Origin: Treponema denticola
Lineage (GTDB): Bacteria; Spirochaetota; Spirochaetia; Treponematales; Treponemataceae
Direction: 5' to 3'
Length of the DNA: 64,000 nucleotides
Assembly (NCBI RefSeq): GCF_024181405.1
Contig: NZ_CP051302.1
Coordinates: 248,001-312,000, forward strand
Every line of letters starts with the position of its first letter. Positions within the stretch are counted from its first letter, which is position 1. The position numbers and the translations under genes were made by a program. Below are positions 52,557 to 61,169 of the stretch, piece by piece. A model generated the notes under the pieces. That model made no database searches, was not told where the DNA came from, and worked only from the letters and a program-made list of their open reading frames with translations.

Positions 52557-53564
52557 ATGTCTTTATTGTTTTCTAGTTTTAAAATTAAAAATATAGAGCT
52601 TAACACAAAATTGGTAATGCCTCCTATGGCTTCCGAAAAGGCAGACGAAGGCGGAATTGTGAGCCAAGCCCTTTGCGATTATTATGATGAAAAAACGAAA
52701 GGTTCTTATATAGGGCTTGTAATAATAGAACACTCTTATGTGAGTCCCCAAGGAAAGGCCAGTGCCGGTCAGCTTTCTATTTCGGATGATTCTACAATAA
52801 AAGGTTTTAAAAAACTGGCTTCCGTTTTACATAAAAACGGAGCGAAGGTAATAGCCCAGATTTCCCATGCAGGTGCTGCTGCAAGACATAAAATAACAGG
52901 ATATGATGTATTAAGTTCAAGTTCCGTTATGATTCCGCGTAAAGCTTCTGATTATGAACTGCCTCGTGCGATGACGCAGGAAGATATAAATAAGGTTATA
53001 AACGATTTTGTTCAGGCTGCAAGGCGTGCAAAAGAAGCCGGCCTTGACGGCGTGGAAATACATTCGGCCCACGGCTATTTATTGAACCAGTTTTTTTCAC
53101 CTATTATGAATAAACGCACAGACAAATACAACGGATCTTCTATTGAAGGCAGAACAAGACTTCATATAGAAATTATAGAGGCCATTCGTAAAATAACCGG
53201 CCCTGATTTCTTACTTGGAGTCCGTTTGGGGGCCTGTGATTATATTTCCGGAGGAAGCTCCCTTGAAGATTCCGTAGAAGCTTGCCTTCTTTTTAAGAAA
53301 GTCGGAGTTGACTTACTTGATATTTCGGGAGGTTTTTGCGGATATACCAATCCCGAACTTGAAGAAGAAGGATGGTTCAGCCGCATAACTCAAGCCGTAA
53401 AGGAAAAAGTAGAGGTACCTGTAATTCTTACGGGAGGAATTGTAAGTCCTGAAGCTGCCGAAAAAATTCTACAGGAAGAAAAAGCCGATCTAATCGGTGT
53501 AGGACGGGCTCTTCTAAATGATTCCGACTGGCCTAAAAAGGCAAAACAAAAATTGGAAGGCTAA
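52557..53564 (+). CDS. Old-yellow-enzyme-type NADH:flavin oxidoreductase
   Basis: A 335-residue FMN-dependent TIM-barrel reductase. It begins with SSFKIKNIELNTKLVMPPMA and has QISHAGAAA, then the substrate/FMN motif DGVEIHSAHGYLLNQFFSP with NKRTDKYNGS, and a C-terminal VILTGGIVSPEAAEKIL and VGRALLNDSDWPKKA. It belongs to the bacterial NADH-dependent enal/enone reductase group without the 4Fe-4S extension. AGGGAGG lies 7 nt before the ATG. The physiological substrate is unknown. Confidence 0.92.
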   Translation: MSLLFSSFKIKNIELNTKLVMPPMASEKADEGGIVSQALCDYYDEKTKGSYIGLVIIEHSYVSPQGKASAGQLSISDDSTIKGFKKLASVLHKNGAKVIAQISHAGAAARHKITGYDVLSSSSVMIPRKASDYELPRAMTQEDINKVINDFVQAARRAKEAGLDGVEIHSAHGYLLNQFFSPIMNKRTDKYNGSSIEGRTRLHIEIIEAIRKITGPDFLLGVRLGACDYISGGSSLEDSVEACLLFKKVGVDLLDISGGFCGYTNPELEEEGWFSRITQAVKEKVEVPVILTGGIVSPEAAEKILQEEKADLIGVGRALLNDSDWPKKAKQKLEG

Positions 53565-53593
53565 ATAAATTATTGAGAATAAATTATTAATCA

Positions 53594-53622
53594 TTGACAG
53601 ATGTACATACCCATAGTATAAT
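53594..53622 (+). promoter_or_regulatory. Consensus promoter of the YibE/F gene
   Basis: TTGACA and TATAAT with a 17-nt spacer, all consensus. The ATG at 53634 lies 11 nt after the -10, so the leader is about 5 nt and holds only a CGGAG too close to the start. Confidence 0.75.
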
Positions 53623-53633
53623 TTTATCGGAGT

Positions 53634-54746
53634 ATGCGCGATAAAATCTTTGCGGTAATTATATTTTTAATTACTATCCTTTTATTTATATTTATGCCTC
53701 AAATTCGGGACAGCTTAGGGCAAAGGCCTATGTTTAGTCAGGAGTTTGCTGTAGGAGTGGTTCAAGATGTCCTAGAAGAAGATCTTACTGAGGATCCCAT
53801 AGTTAGCGGACGTTATCGAGGAATACAAAAAATTTCAGTGAAAATTTTGGATGGCAGTAAAAAAAATAATGTTTATGAAACATATAACACTTTAAGTGCT
53901 CTGCATAATACAAGGGCCTATAAGAATTTAAAGGCTGTCTTTACAATCAGGGTTCAAGACGGAAAAGAAAGTATTTGGTTGTACAATCAAAAACGGGATA
54001 CCCATATTTATATCTTAGTCTTGCTCTTTGCTTTTTCTTTAATTTTTCTCGGCAAAAGGCAGGGCTTTAAGTCTTTACTGGGTTTGGTCTTTACATGTAC
54101 AGTTATTGTGAGCCTTTTAGTTCCTGCTCTATTTGCGGGCTTTGAGCCTATTCCTATTTCCATTTTACTTGTTTCGGTAGTCACTTTCGTAAGTTTTATT
54201 TTGGTAAGCGGTTTTTCCCGTAAGACCTATGCGGCAATACTCGGTACCATTTGCGGAATAAGTATAGCAGGGCTTATTTCGATAATAGTTTCCTATACGG
54301 CAAATCTTTCGGGTGTGAATATGGAAGGAGGAGAACAGCTTTTGAATATTGCCCCTGATTATAATCTAAAATTAAACGGGCTTCTTTTTATTTCTATTTT
54401 AATTGCTTCTCTTGGGGCTGTAATGGATGTAAGTATGTCCGTCTCCTCTTCAATGCACGAAATATTAACAATAGATCCTACAATCGAAAAAAAGAAATTA
54501 TTTAAATCAGGCCTAAATGTAGGAAAGGATATAACCGGCACTATGAGTAATACTCTTATTCTGGCCTTTGCAGGGACATCTCTACCCCTGATAATGATGA
54601 TATGGGGATATGGCATGAGTTTAAGGCAATTTACAAATATACCAAAAATTGTAATACATATTGTACAAGGGCTTGCCGGCAGTATGGGTATAATAACATC
54701 TGTTCCATGTACGGCATTTTTTGCGGCAGTGCTTCCGCGTAAATAA
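53634..54746 (+). CDS. YibE/F-family membrane protein
   Basis: A 370-residue protein with an N-terminal helix, a soluble extracytoplasmic domain (about 30-120) and seven or so helices after it. The family region is VLLFAFSLIFLGKRQGFKSLLGLVFT followed by GAVMDVSMSVSSSMHEI and SGLNVGKDITGTMSNTLILAFAGTSLPL. The function of YibE/F proteins is unknown; some lactococcal relatives were described as permease-like. The gene is followed by a nucleotidase lipoprotein. Confidence 0.88.
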   Translation: MRDKIFAVIIFLITILLFIFMPQIRDSLGQRPMFSQEFAVGVVQDVLEEDLTEDPIVSGRYRGIQKISVKILDGSKKNNVYETYNTLSALHNTRAYKNLKAVFTIRVQDGKESIWLYNQKRDTHIYILVLLFAFSLIFLGKRQGFKSLLGLVFTCTVIVSLLVPALFAGFEPIPISILLVSVVTFVSFILVSGFSRKTYAAILGTICGISIAGLISIIVSYTANLSGVNMEGGEQLLNIAPDYNLKLNGLLFISILIASLGAVMDVSMSVSSSMHEILTIDPTIEKKKLFKSGLNVGKDITGTMSNTLILAFAGTSLPLIMMIWGYGMSLRQFTNIPKIVIHIVQGLAGSMGIITSVPCTAFFAAVLPRK

Positions 54747-54758
54747 GCAGGGAGGCAT

Positions 54759-54797
54759 GATAAACAGTTCGGTAGAAATTTATCCCCGCTGTTTATC
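54759..54797. repeat. Inverted repeat between yibE/F-like gene and nucleotidase
   Basis: GATAAACAG (54759-54767) and CTGTTTATC (54789-54797) are perfect 9-bp arms with a 21-nt loop. It could be a hairpin or an operator upstream of the next gene. No U-run follows, so it is not a typical terminator. Confidence 0.4.
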
Positions 54798-54861
54798 GTG
54801 GTTGTATGTAGTTTTGCAAAAGCAAGACTTCTCGAAAAAAGTTTTTATGGGAGGAGAACCT

Positions 54862-56760
54862 ATGAAAAAACGATTGACGTGTATTTTGATTTCCGTCTTT
54901 GTTATTTTTTCTTTTACCTCGTGTTTGGAGACCCGTGTAAAAGAGAGCGGTATAAGGTCAAAGAGGGAAATGCTTGCAACAGGCAAGCAGTCGGATGAGG
55001 TTAAGTTAACTCATGCAGTAATTAGAAAGGGTGAAGCGGGAAAGGACAATGTAACCTTGACCTTCGGTGTAACCGGAGATGTTCACGGCAGACTTTATCC
55101 TTTTGAATATGCCGTTTGTGAAGAGGTACCGGGTGCGGGTTTTTCAAAAACATTTACCTTGGCTCAAGAGCTAAGAAAGGAAAATCCAAACACTGTTCTC
55201 ATTGATGTAGGCGATACCGTTCAGGATAACAATGCCGAGCTTTTTAACGATTTGGAAACCCATCCAATGATTCAGGCTTTGAACTACATGAACTATGATA
55301 TTTGGGTTTTAGGTAATCACGAATTCAATTTTGAAAAAGAATTTCTTGCACGTAATATCCGCAATTTTAATGGGGCAGTTTTGAGTGCAAATATCAGGAA
55401 TGAAAAGGATAAGAGCTTTTTTGTACTGCCTTACCAGTTATTGGAAGTTGAAGGGGTTAGGGTCGCTGTTGTAGGTCTTATTCCGCCCCATATTCCGATG
55501 TGGGAATCTTCTTCGCCTTCTCACTTCAAAGGGCTGACATTTGAAGAACCCTTGGATGCTGCCCGCCGTACCGTTGATTCTTTAAAAGGGCAGTATGATG
55601 TTTTGGTTGGCGCCTTTCACTTAGGCCGAAATGCCGAATATGGTTCTGCCGGCGGAGTTATCGAAATTGCCAAACAAATCCCCGAATTCGATATAATTTT
55701 CGGAGGCCATGAACATGCAAGGTATGCAAGTATAGTTGACGGCGCGGACGGAGATAAGACATGGATAATAGAGCCCGGTGCCTATGGTTGGGCCTTGGCT
55801 GTCGGAGAGATAAAAGTTAAAAGAGAAAAGGACAAGTGGAAGGTTGTTTCGGTAAGGGCTGAGAACAGAGAAACAAAAAATGTTCTGCCTAATAAACCGA
55901 TGGAAGAAGAATTCAAATTTGTTCATCAAACTTCTTTAAGCGATGCAAATACCGTAATAGGGAATATAACCGAGGATTTTATAAAGCGTGTCGATTATAT
56001 TACGGGCGAGGATAAGGTTACTACAATGCCTACAATACAGTTGGAGGATACTGCCCTAATAGACCTTATAAATACCGTTCAGCTGTATTATACCAAGGCC
56101 GATGTATCGTCTGCTGCGGCCTTCCGTTCGGATATGAATTTAAAGGCAGGCCTTTTTAAGAAAAAAGATGTAGCCTTTATTTATAAGTATGCAAATACCT
56201 TGATGGGAGTAAATATAACCGGTGAGAACCTTTTAAAATATATGGAATGGTCAGCTTCCTATTATAATACTACCAAAAAGGGTGATGTAACAATTTCTTT
56301 TGATCCTAAGATCCGAAGCTATAATTACGATATGTTTGAGGGTCTGACCTATGATATTGATATCTCTCAAGCACCTGAAAACAGGATTAAAAATGCAAAG
56401 ATAAAAGGAAAGCCCATCGATCCGAAAAAGACCTATAAGTTGGCTGTAAATAACTACCGTTTCGGAACTTTGACAAAACTTGGCCTTATAAGCGAAAAAG
56501 ATGTTTATTACGACTCCTATATGAAAATGCAGGATGCAGGACGTATAAGAGACTTGATAGTAAAATATGTTAAGGAAGTTTCAAAGGGTGTTATTAAGCC
56601 TGTAACAAACAATAACTGGAAGATTATAGGCTTTGATCCCGATGTCAAGGGCAAGGAAGAAATCTTAAACAAGATTAGATCGGGCGAGATACAGATTCCT
56701 AAATCGGAGGATGGAAGAACCCCGAATGTAAAATCCATAAATATCTATGAATTAAAATAA
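54862..56760 (+). CDS. 5'-nucleotidase/2',3'-cyclic phosphodiesterase-type lipoprotein
   Basis: A 632-residue exported metallophosphoesterase. The signal ends in lipobox SFTSC (Cys20). Metal ligands are visible as GDVHGRLYP near residue 72, LIDVGDTVQDN, VLGNHEFNF and GGHEHARYA. The C-terminal half is the 5'-nucleotidase substrate domain with FRSDMNLKAGLFKKKDVAFIYKYANTLMGVNITG. It would dephosphorylate extracellular nucleotides for salvage, useful for a purine- and pyrimidine-poor lifestyle. ATG 54862 follows GGAGGAG-type site; an in-frame start at 54721 would lie in the preceding gene and is rejected. Confidence 0.9.
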   Translation: MKKRLTCILISVFVIFSFTSCLETRVKESGIRSKREMLATGKQSDEVKLTHAVIRKGEAGKDNVTLTFGVTGDVHGRLYPFEYAVCEEVPGAGFSKTFTLAQELRKENPNTVLIDVGDTVQDNNAELFNDLETHPMIQALNYMNYDIWVLGNHEFNFEKEFLARNIRNFNGAVLSANIRNEKDKSFFVLPYQLLEVEGVRVAVVGLIPPHIPMWESSSPSHFKGLTFEEPLDAARRTVDSLKGQYDVLVGAFHLGRNAEYGSAGGVIEIAKQIPEFDIIFGGHEHARYASIVDGADGDKTWIIEPGAYGWALAVGEIKVKREKDKWKVVSVRAENRETKNVLPNKPMEEEFKFVHQTSLSDANTVIGNITEDFIKRVDYITGEDKVTTMPTIQLEDTALIDLINTVQLYYTKADVSSAAAFRSDMNLKAGLFKKKDVAFIYKYANTLMGVNITGENLLKYMEWSASYYNTTKKGDVTISFDPKIRSYNYDMFEGLTYDIDISQAPENRIKNAKIKGKPIDPKKTYKLAVNNYRFGTLTKLGLISEKDVYYDSYMKMQDAGRIRDLIVKYVKEVSKGVIKPVTNNNWKIIGFDPDVKGKEEILNKIRSGEIQIPKSEDGRTPNVKSINIYELK

Positions 56761-56775
56761 ATAAACTTATTTAAA

Positions 56776-56815
56776 GTTCCGGCTGTCTTTTGGGCGGCCG
56801 GAGCTTTTTTTCTGC
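56776..56815 (+). terminator. Terminator after the nucleotidase gene
   Basis: TTCCGGCTG pairs imperfectly with GGCCGGAGC and is followed by a run of seven T. It separates the nucleotidase from recA. Confidence 0.7.
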
Positions 56816-56835
56816 TGCAAAACAATAAAGGCTTC

Positions 56836-56864
56836 TTGCTTTTTGCCTAAAAATTCTATATAAT
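56836..56864 (+). promoter_or_regulatory. Candidate recA promoter
   Basis: TTGCTT and TATAAT with a 17-nt spacer. The leader would be about 130 nt long, ending in TAGGAG 7 nt before GTG. No LexA-like palindrome was seen in the region. Confidence 0.55.
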
Positions 56865-57000
56865 AAATAATCCTTTAGCGGTTCTTCATGTTGGCCGCAT
56901 TTGGTCAAAAAATTAAAACTTTTTTTTAAAAAAAGGAGAAAGAATCTTTTTTATTTATACAATATTAGTAGAATAAGAAAATTTTTTATAGGAGAATATT

Positions 57001-58245
57001 GTGGCAAAAGCAAAAAACGAAGTACCGGCAGTTGCAAACCCGGATGATAAGTTAAAGGCTCTGGAGGCGGCCCGCCTTCAAATCGAAAAACAATTCGGGC
57101 AAGGCTCTTTGATGAAGCTGGGGAATAATTCCGCTATCGGAAACATAGAAATTATTCCTTCGGGAAGCATCCTTTTGGATGAAGCTCTGGGAATCGGCGG
57201 TTATCCCCGCGGCAGAATTATCGAAATATTCGGCCCCGAATCTTCGGGTAAGACTACTATAGCTCTTCATGCCGTCGCCGAGGCACAAAAGCAGGGAGGC
57301 ATAGCCGCCTTTATCGATGCCGAACATGCCTTGGATCCTCAATATGCAAAAGCCTTGGGAGTAAATATTGATGAGCTTTGGGTTTCCCAACCCGACACGG
57401 GTGAACAGGCCCTTGAAATAGCAGAAAGTCTTGTACGCTCCGGAGCAGTTGACATAATAGTAATTGACTCGGTAGCAGCCCTAACACCTCAAGCAGAAAT
57501 TGCCGGAGAAATGGGAGACTCTCACATGGGTTTACAGGCCCGCTTGATGAGCCAAGCCTTGAGAAAACTTACTGCCATTATAGGCAAGTCCAACTGTATG
57601 ATAATCTTTATCAACCAAATCCGAATGAAGATAGGCGTTATGTTCGGAAGCCCCGAAACAACCACGGGAGGAAATGCCCTTAAATTTTACGCCTCCGTCA
57701 GATTGGATGTACGGAAAATTGAAACTCTCGGTAAGGACGAGGATGAAGCATGGGGAAATAAAATACGTGTAAAGGTTGTAAAAAACAAGGTTGCTCCTCC
57801 CTTTAGAAAGGTAGAAATGGAAATCCTTTTCGGGAAAGGTGTTTGTCCCTATGGAAGCCTCTTGGATTCTGCTGTCAAACAAGAAATAATAGGCAAGAGC
57901 GGCTCATGGTATTCTTACGGAGACGATAAAATCGGCCAAGGAAGACCCAATGCCGTAAAATTCTTAGAAGAAAACATCGACATAGCTCAAAAGATTGAAA
58001 AAGAATTGAGAGAAAAACTTTTCCCGGGCAGACCTTATGTTTCAAGTTTTGTAGAAAAAACAAAAGAACAAAAAGAAGCTCAAGAAAAGGCTGTAGAAGC
58101 TCTTAAAAAAGAAGACGGCTCAAAGGACTCAGCTTCCAAAGCCAAAAAAGAAGAAGCAGATGATACTGCCGAAGAAAAACCTACCGCTTCAAAGACAAAA
58201 AAAGCTGAAGTTGTAGGCCTTCCGGCGGACGACAGTCTTTTTTAA
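57001..58245 (+). CDS. recA: Recombinase RecA
   Basis: A 414-residue strand-exchange protein. The core has the Walker [10 protein letters not shown], the [13 protein letters not shown] region, the DNA-binding loops [21 protein letters not shown], and the typical [14 protein letters not shown]. Residues after about 345 form a long, low-complexity Lys/Glu/Ala tail, longer than in E. coli. The start is GTG 57001 with TAGGAG 7 nt upstream. It is followed by a short gap (121 bp) and scpA. Confidence 0.97.
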   Translation: MAKAKNEVPAVANPDDKLKALEAARLQIEKQFGQGSLMKLGNNSAIGNIEIIPSGSILLDEALGIGGYPRGRIIEIFGPESSGKTTIALHAVAEAQKQGGIAAFIDAEHALDPQYAKALGVNIDELWVSQPDTGEQALEIAESLVRSGAVDIIVIDSVAALTPQAEIAGEMGDSHMGLQARLMSQALRKLTAIIGKSNCMIIFINQIRMKIGVMFGSPETTTGGNALKFYASVRLDVRKIETLGKDEDEAWGNKIRVKVVKNKVAPPFRKVEMEILFGKGVCPYGSLLDSAVKQEIIGKSGSWYSYGDDKIGQGRPNAVKFLEENIDIAQKIEKELREKLFPGRPYVSSFVEKTKEQKEAQEKAVEALKKEDGSKDSASKAKKEEADDTAEEKPTASKTKKAEVVGLPADDSLF

Positions 58246-58366
58246 GTTTTAAAAGAAAAAGATTATAGGAAGATTTATTTTAAGCGGTGCAGACGGCATC
58301 GCTTAAAACCGCCTAAAAACTTGAGTTTTTAAAAAAAATGCCGAACAATAAAAGAGGAGCGGCATT

Positions 58367-59143
58367 ATGAGTACACAAACTTTAAGTCATATTGATACAC
58401 AGGAAGTAGGCTATTCCAATACGGAATTTAAGGTGCATAACTTTGAAGGCCCATTGGATCTTCTTCTTTTTTTGATAAATAAAAACGAGGTAAATATCTA
58501 CGATATTCCGATTGCAGAAATAACCGAACAATATCTGGAATACCTTGATTATGCAATTGAACCCGATTTGGATAACCTTGTCGATTTTTATTCGATGGCC
58601 GCTAATTTAATTTATATAAAAAGCAGAATGCTTTTGCCGGTTGAGGTTTCGGTTGATGATGAAGACATCGAAGACCCGCGTTCCGAGCTGGTCGATAAGC
58701 TCATCGAATATCAAAAGTATAAAAAACTTTCCGAATTGATGGAAAAAAAAGAAAGCGAAGCGGAATGGTTTTTTGAAAGAAAAAAGATTCAGCACGCCCT
58801 GCCTTTTGGAGAAGAAGAACTTTGGGAGCGGGTAGATACTTGGGATCTTTTAAAAACCTTTTCTCAGCTTATGTCCAATTATAAGGCCGAACACATCTTA
58901 GACCTTTATGAAGAAGTTTCGGTAAACGAGAAGATTACCCTTATGAACGAATTTTTAGAAAAAAAGGGTGAGTGTATGTTTACCGACTTGATTGTGCGCA
59001 AGGGGAATTTAATGGATGTGGTCTGTGCCTTTATGGCAATTTTGGAAGCCGTTAAATTTAAAATGGCAAGCATCTGGCAAAACAGAATGTTCGGCGATAT
59101 AAAAATACGCCCATGGGAGCAGGATAATGGTTCAGAATTATAA
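58367..59143 (+). CDS. scpA: Segregation and condensation protein A
   Basis: A 258-residue kleisin subunit of the SMC-ScpAB condensin that organises chromosomes. The family start is VHNFEGPLDLLLFLINKNEVNIYDIPIAEITEQYLEYL, followed by YSMAANLIYIKSRMLLP. The C-terminal winged helix (TDLIVRKGNLMDVVCAFMAILEAVK) is present. GAGGAG lies 8 nt before the ATG. It overlaps scpB by 17 nt. Confidence 0.95.
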   Translation: MSTQTLSHIDTQEVGYSNTEFKVHNFEGPLDLLLFLINKNEVNIYDIPIAEITEQYLEYLDYAIEPDLDNLVDFYSMAANLIYIKSRMLLPVEVSVDDEDIEDPRSELVDKLIEYQKYKKLSELMEKKESEAEWFFERKKIQHALPFGEEELWERVDTWDLLKTFSQLMSNYKAEHILDLYEEVSVNEKITLMNEFLEKKGECMFTDLIVRKGNLMDVVCAFMAILEAVKFKMASIWQNRMFGDIKIRPWEQDNGSEL

Positions 59144-59678
59144 TTTGGAAAAAGAAATCTCCTTGATTGAAGCTATCCTCTATTTGGAAGGAGACCCTTT
59201 AACCGATGAAGCTCTTTGTAAAATTTCAGGGCTTTCGCCCGAAATAGTGAGCGATGCCATCAAGGCCTTGCAGGAATCCTATGCTTCTCCCCAAAGCGGA
59301 ATCGAACTTGCTAAAATGATGGGCGGCTGGGTGATAATGCCTAAAAAAGATTTGTGGGAACATTTAAAAGACCGTTACGGCAAAAAAAATGAAGGCCGGC
59401 TTTCCCGTGCCGCAATGGAAACCCTTTCTATAATCGCTTATTCCCAGCCGGTAACAAGGGCCGAAATCGAAGCTATCCGCGGCGTTTCCGCCGACAATAT
59501 GATTCGCCTCCTTATTGAAAAGGACCTTATAAAAGAAGTCGGCAAAAAAGATGTCCCCGGTAAGCCTGCAATGTTCGGTACCACAAAGGAATTTTTAAAA
59601 ATATTCAGACTTAACAGCATTGCAGATCTTCCCAAACTCGATGAAACCGAAAGAGAACGGTTCGAGCTTGCTCGATAA
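59127..59678 (+). CDS. scpB: Segregation and condensation protein B
   Basis: A 183-residue partner of ScpA. It begins ISLIEAILYLEGDPLT and carries the two winged-helix domains with LSRAAMETLSIIAYSQPVTRAEIEAIRGVSADNMIRLLIEKDLIKEVGKK and TTKEFLKIFRLNSIADLP. The start lies inside scpA with a GGAG site at 59118. It is followed after 34 nt by a pseudouridine synthase, the same scpA-scpB-rluB order as in many Gram-positives. Confidence 0.95.
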   Translation: MVQNYNLEKEISLIEAILYLEGDPLTDEALCKISGLSPEIVSDAIKALQESYASPQSGIELAKMMGGWVIMPKKDLWEHLKDRYGKKNEGRLSRAAMETLSIIAYSQPVTRAEIEAIRGVSADNMIRLLIEKDLIKEVGKKDVPGKPAMFGTTKEFLKIFRLNSIADLPKLDETERERFELAR

Positions 59679-59712
59679 GAGAACCTTCGATTAAGAGAAT
59701 CTTTTAGTTTTT

Positions 59713-60417
59713 ATGATAGACGAAATAAGACTTCAAGTTTATTTAGCCCGCTGCGGAGTTGCTTCAAGAAGAGCCTCTGAAAATCTCATCTTAAACGGAA
59801 GGGTAAGCGTTGACGGTAAAATAGCAACCGAACTCGGTACAAAAGTTTCGGGTAGAGAAAAAATCTGTCTTGACGGAAAACAAATTTTCCCCGAGGCCGA
59901 AAAACGGTATATTCTGTTGAATAAACCTGAAGGCTATGTTTGCTCATTGGCTGATGAAAAAGATAGACCCATCGCCGCCTCCCTTTTAAAGGATACCTAT
60001 ACCGAAAGGCTTTACAATGTAGGTCGCTTGGATATGCTTTCCGGCGGAGCCATTCTTTTTACAAATGACGGAGATTTTTCTGCAAAGGTTGAGCATCCTT
60101 CTTCCGAAATCGAAAAAGAATATGAGGTAATAACCGTTTTTGAATACCCTGATGAGGTCCTCCAAAAATTTTTAAGAGGGGTGCGTATCGAAGGTGTTTT
60201 TTATAAGGCTCTTTCGGCAGAACGTATAGCAAAAAACAAAATGCGCATAGTTTTAATTGAAGGCAAAAACCGCGAAATCCGCCGAGTCTTAAAATTCTTC
60301 AATATTAAAATAAAAAAACTGACACGGGTCAGAATAGGCTGCGTGCACCTGGCAGACCTTCCCTCCGGCAAACACCGCCCCTTAACTCATGAAGAGATTA
60401 AAGGACTATTGGGGTAG
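59713..60417 (+). CDS. RluB-type pseudouridine synthase
   Basis: A 234-residue enzyme. The S4 domain (RLQVYLARCGVASRRASENLILNGRVSVDGK) is followed by the catalytic motif NVGRLDMLSGGAILFTNDG with the catalytic Asp. LIEGKNREIRRVLKFFN is the second family motif. Its position after scpAB matches rluB in many genomes. It modifies a uridine of 23S rRNA, the position of which is inferred. The other paralogue is at 41806. Confidence 0.9.
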   Translation: MIDEIRLQVYLARCGVASRRASENLILNGRVSVDGKIATELGTKVSGREKICLDGKQIFPEAEKRYILLNKPEGYVCSLADEKDRPIAASLLKDTYTERLYNVGRLDMLSGGAILFTNDGDFSAKVEHPSSEIEKEYEVITVFEYPDEVLQKFLRGVRIEGVFYKALSAERIAKNKMRIVLIEGKNREIRRVLKFFNIKIKKLTRVRIGCVHLADLPSGKHRPLTHEEIKGLLG

Positions 60418-60420
60418 TTG

Positions 60421-60516
60421 TGCTTTTATTCCGGAAAAATAAGTTTTATTTTGGGGCCATCGGGCTGCGGAAAATCGAGTCTTTTAAATATAATTGCAGG
60501 CATAGATAAAAACTAA
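60421..60516 (+). pseudogene. Fragment of an ABC transporter ATPase gene
   Basis: One frame reads FYSGKISFILGPSGCGKSS then LLNIIAGIDKN and a stop. This is the Walker A region of an ABC ATPase, complete with GPSGCGKSS, preserved over about 31 codons. No start is present, nor any of the later motifs, and hicB begins at its end on the other strand. It is the relic of a gene cut away by insertion or deletion at this locus. Confidence 0.8.
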
Positions 60517-60935
60517 AAAAGCATTTCAAGTTTTATTGCAGGAAAAATTGAGGTTATTTTTTTTATCATTTGTAAAGACGGATTTGATTTTTTTTCCAAA
60601 CGCTGATAGCTGTATACATTTTTCATTCCGAGTTTTTCAGATACTTGTTTTTGTGTTAGATTTAGTATTGAGCGGTTATGGCGTAATAAAACGGCAAGAG
60701 CTATTTCGGGCTCTATGGGAATTTCCAGTATGTTCTTACTGCAGGTAGTTATGTCCTGCGGCAAAGGGAAAACAATGTGTGAGGATTGAGGTTCTTCGAG
60801 ATATAGATTAAGAGCTTCAAAACAGGCTGATTTTAGTTCTTCGGCTGTTTCTGCTTGAGTAAGGCAGCCTGAAAGCTCAATACATTCTGCCCAAAAACCG
60901 TTTTCTTCTTTGTGTACCAGAAAATGATATTTCAT
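60513..60935 (-). CDS. hicB: HicB-family antitoxin
   Basis: A 140-residue antitoxin of the HicAB type II toxin-antitoxin family. The N-terminal HicB fold (MKYHFLVHKEENGFWAECIELSGCLTQAETAEEL) is followed by a C-terminal helix-turn-helix of XRE type (LTQKQVSEKLGMKNVYSYQRLE). ATG 60935 follows GGAGGT; an in-frame upstream start (60956) is less likely. It overlaps the 3' end of the hicA remnant. It probably still represses the palindromic operator upstream even though its toxin partner is broken. Confidence 0.88.
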   Translation of the reverse strand: MKYHFLVHKEENGFWAECIELSGCLTQAETAEELKSACFEALNLYLEEPQSSHIVFPLPQDITTCSKNILEIPIEPEIALAVLLRHNRSILNLTQKQVSEKLGMKNVYSYQRLEKKSNPSLQMIKKITSIFPAIKLEMLF

Positions 60936-61032
60936 TGTGTACCTCCCTTTTGACATGAGAACCTTTTTGTGAAATCACTTTCCATCCAGCTTTTTTATAA
61001 AGGCGGAGCATATCTTTTCCGCTTAACGGCAT
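60877..61032 (-). pseudogene. hicA: hicA toxin remnant, C-terminal half lost
   Basis: The frame starts MPLSGKDMLRLYKKAGWKVI then SQKGSHVK, the first half of a HicA mRNA interferase including the catalytic His of GSH. It then continues into unrelated sequence (REVHNEISFSGTQ) in another frame of hicB instead of the usual P-H and K-x-G-T-L-x-x-I-L-K-x-A-G end. About 25 C-terminal codons are missing, so the toxin is almost certainly inactive. The ATG at 61032 is 5 nt after the -10 box. Confidence 0.8.
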
Positions 61033-61037
61033 AGTTT

Positions 61038-61066
61038 ATAATACCAAATATATTTGGTATTGTCAA
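61038..61066 (-). promoter_or_regulatory. hicAB promoter with operator palindrome in the spacer
   Basis: TTGACA (61061-61066) and TATTAT (61038-61043) are separated by exactly 17 nt on the minus strand. The perfect 22-bp palindrome AATACCAAATATATTTGGTATT (61040-61061) fills the spacer and runs into both boxes. This is the expected site for autorepression by the HicB helix-turn-helix. Confidence 0.8.
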
Positions 61067-61090
61067 GTATTTTTTTTGCCCGATGATTAC

Positions 61091-61119
61091 TTGATTTTAC
61101 GCAATAATATATGTAAAAT
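61091..61119 (+). promoter_or_regulatory. Candidate cobT promoter
   Basis: TTGATT and TAAAAT with a 17-nt spacer. The leader of about 44 nt to ATG 61170 has no clear Shine-Dalgarno. Confidence 0.5.
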
Positions 61120-61169
61120 CTTCAAGAAAAAACAGATAAATTTATTATGGATATACGAGATAGACCTTT

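Noticed and set aside
54721..54861. N-terminal extension of the nucleotidase lipoprotein
   Set aside because: It would overlap the yibE/F-like gene and place the signal peptide internally; ATG 54862 has a strong ribosome binding site.
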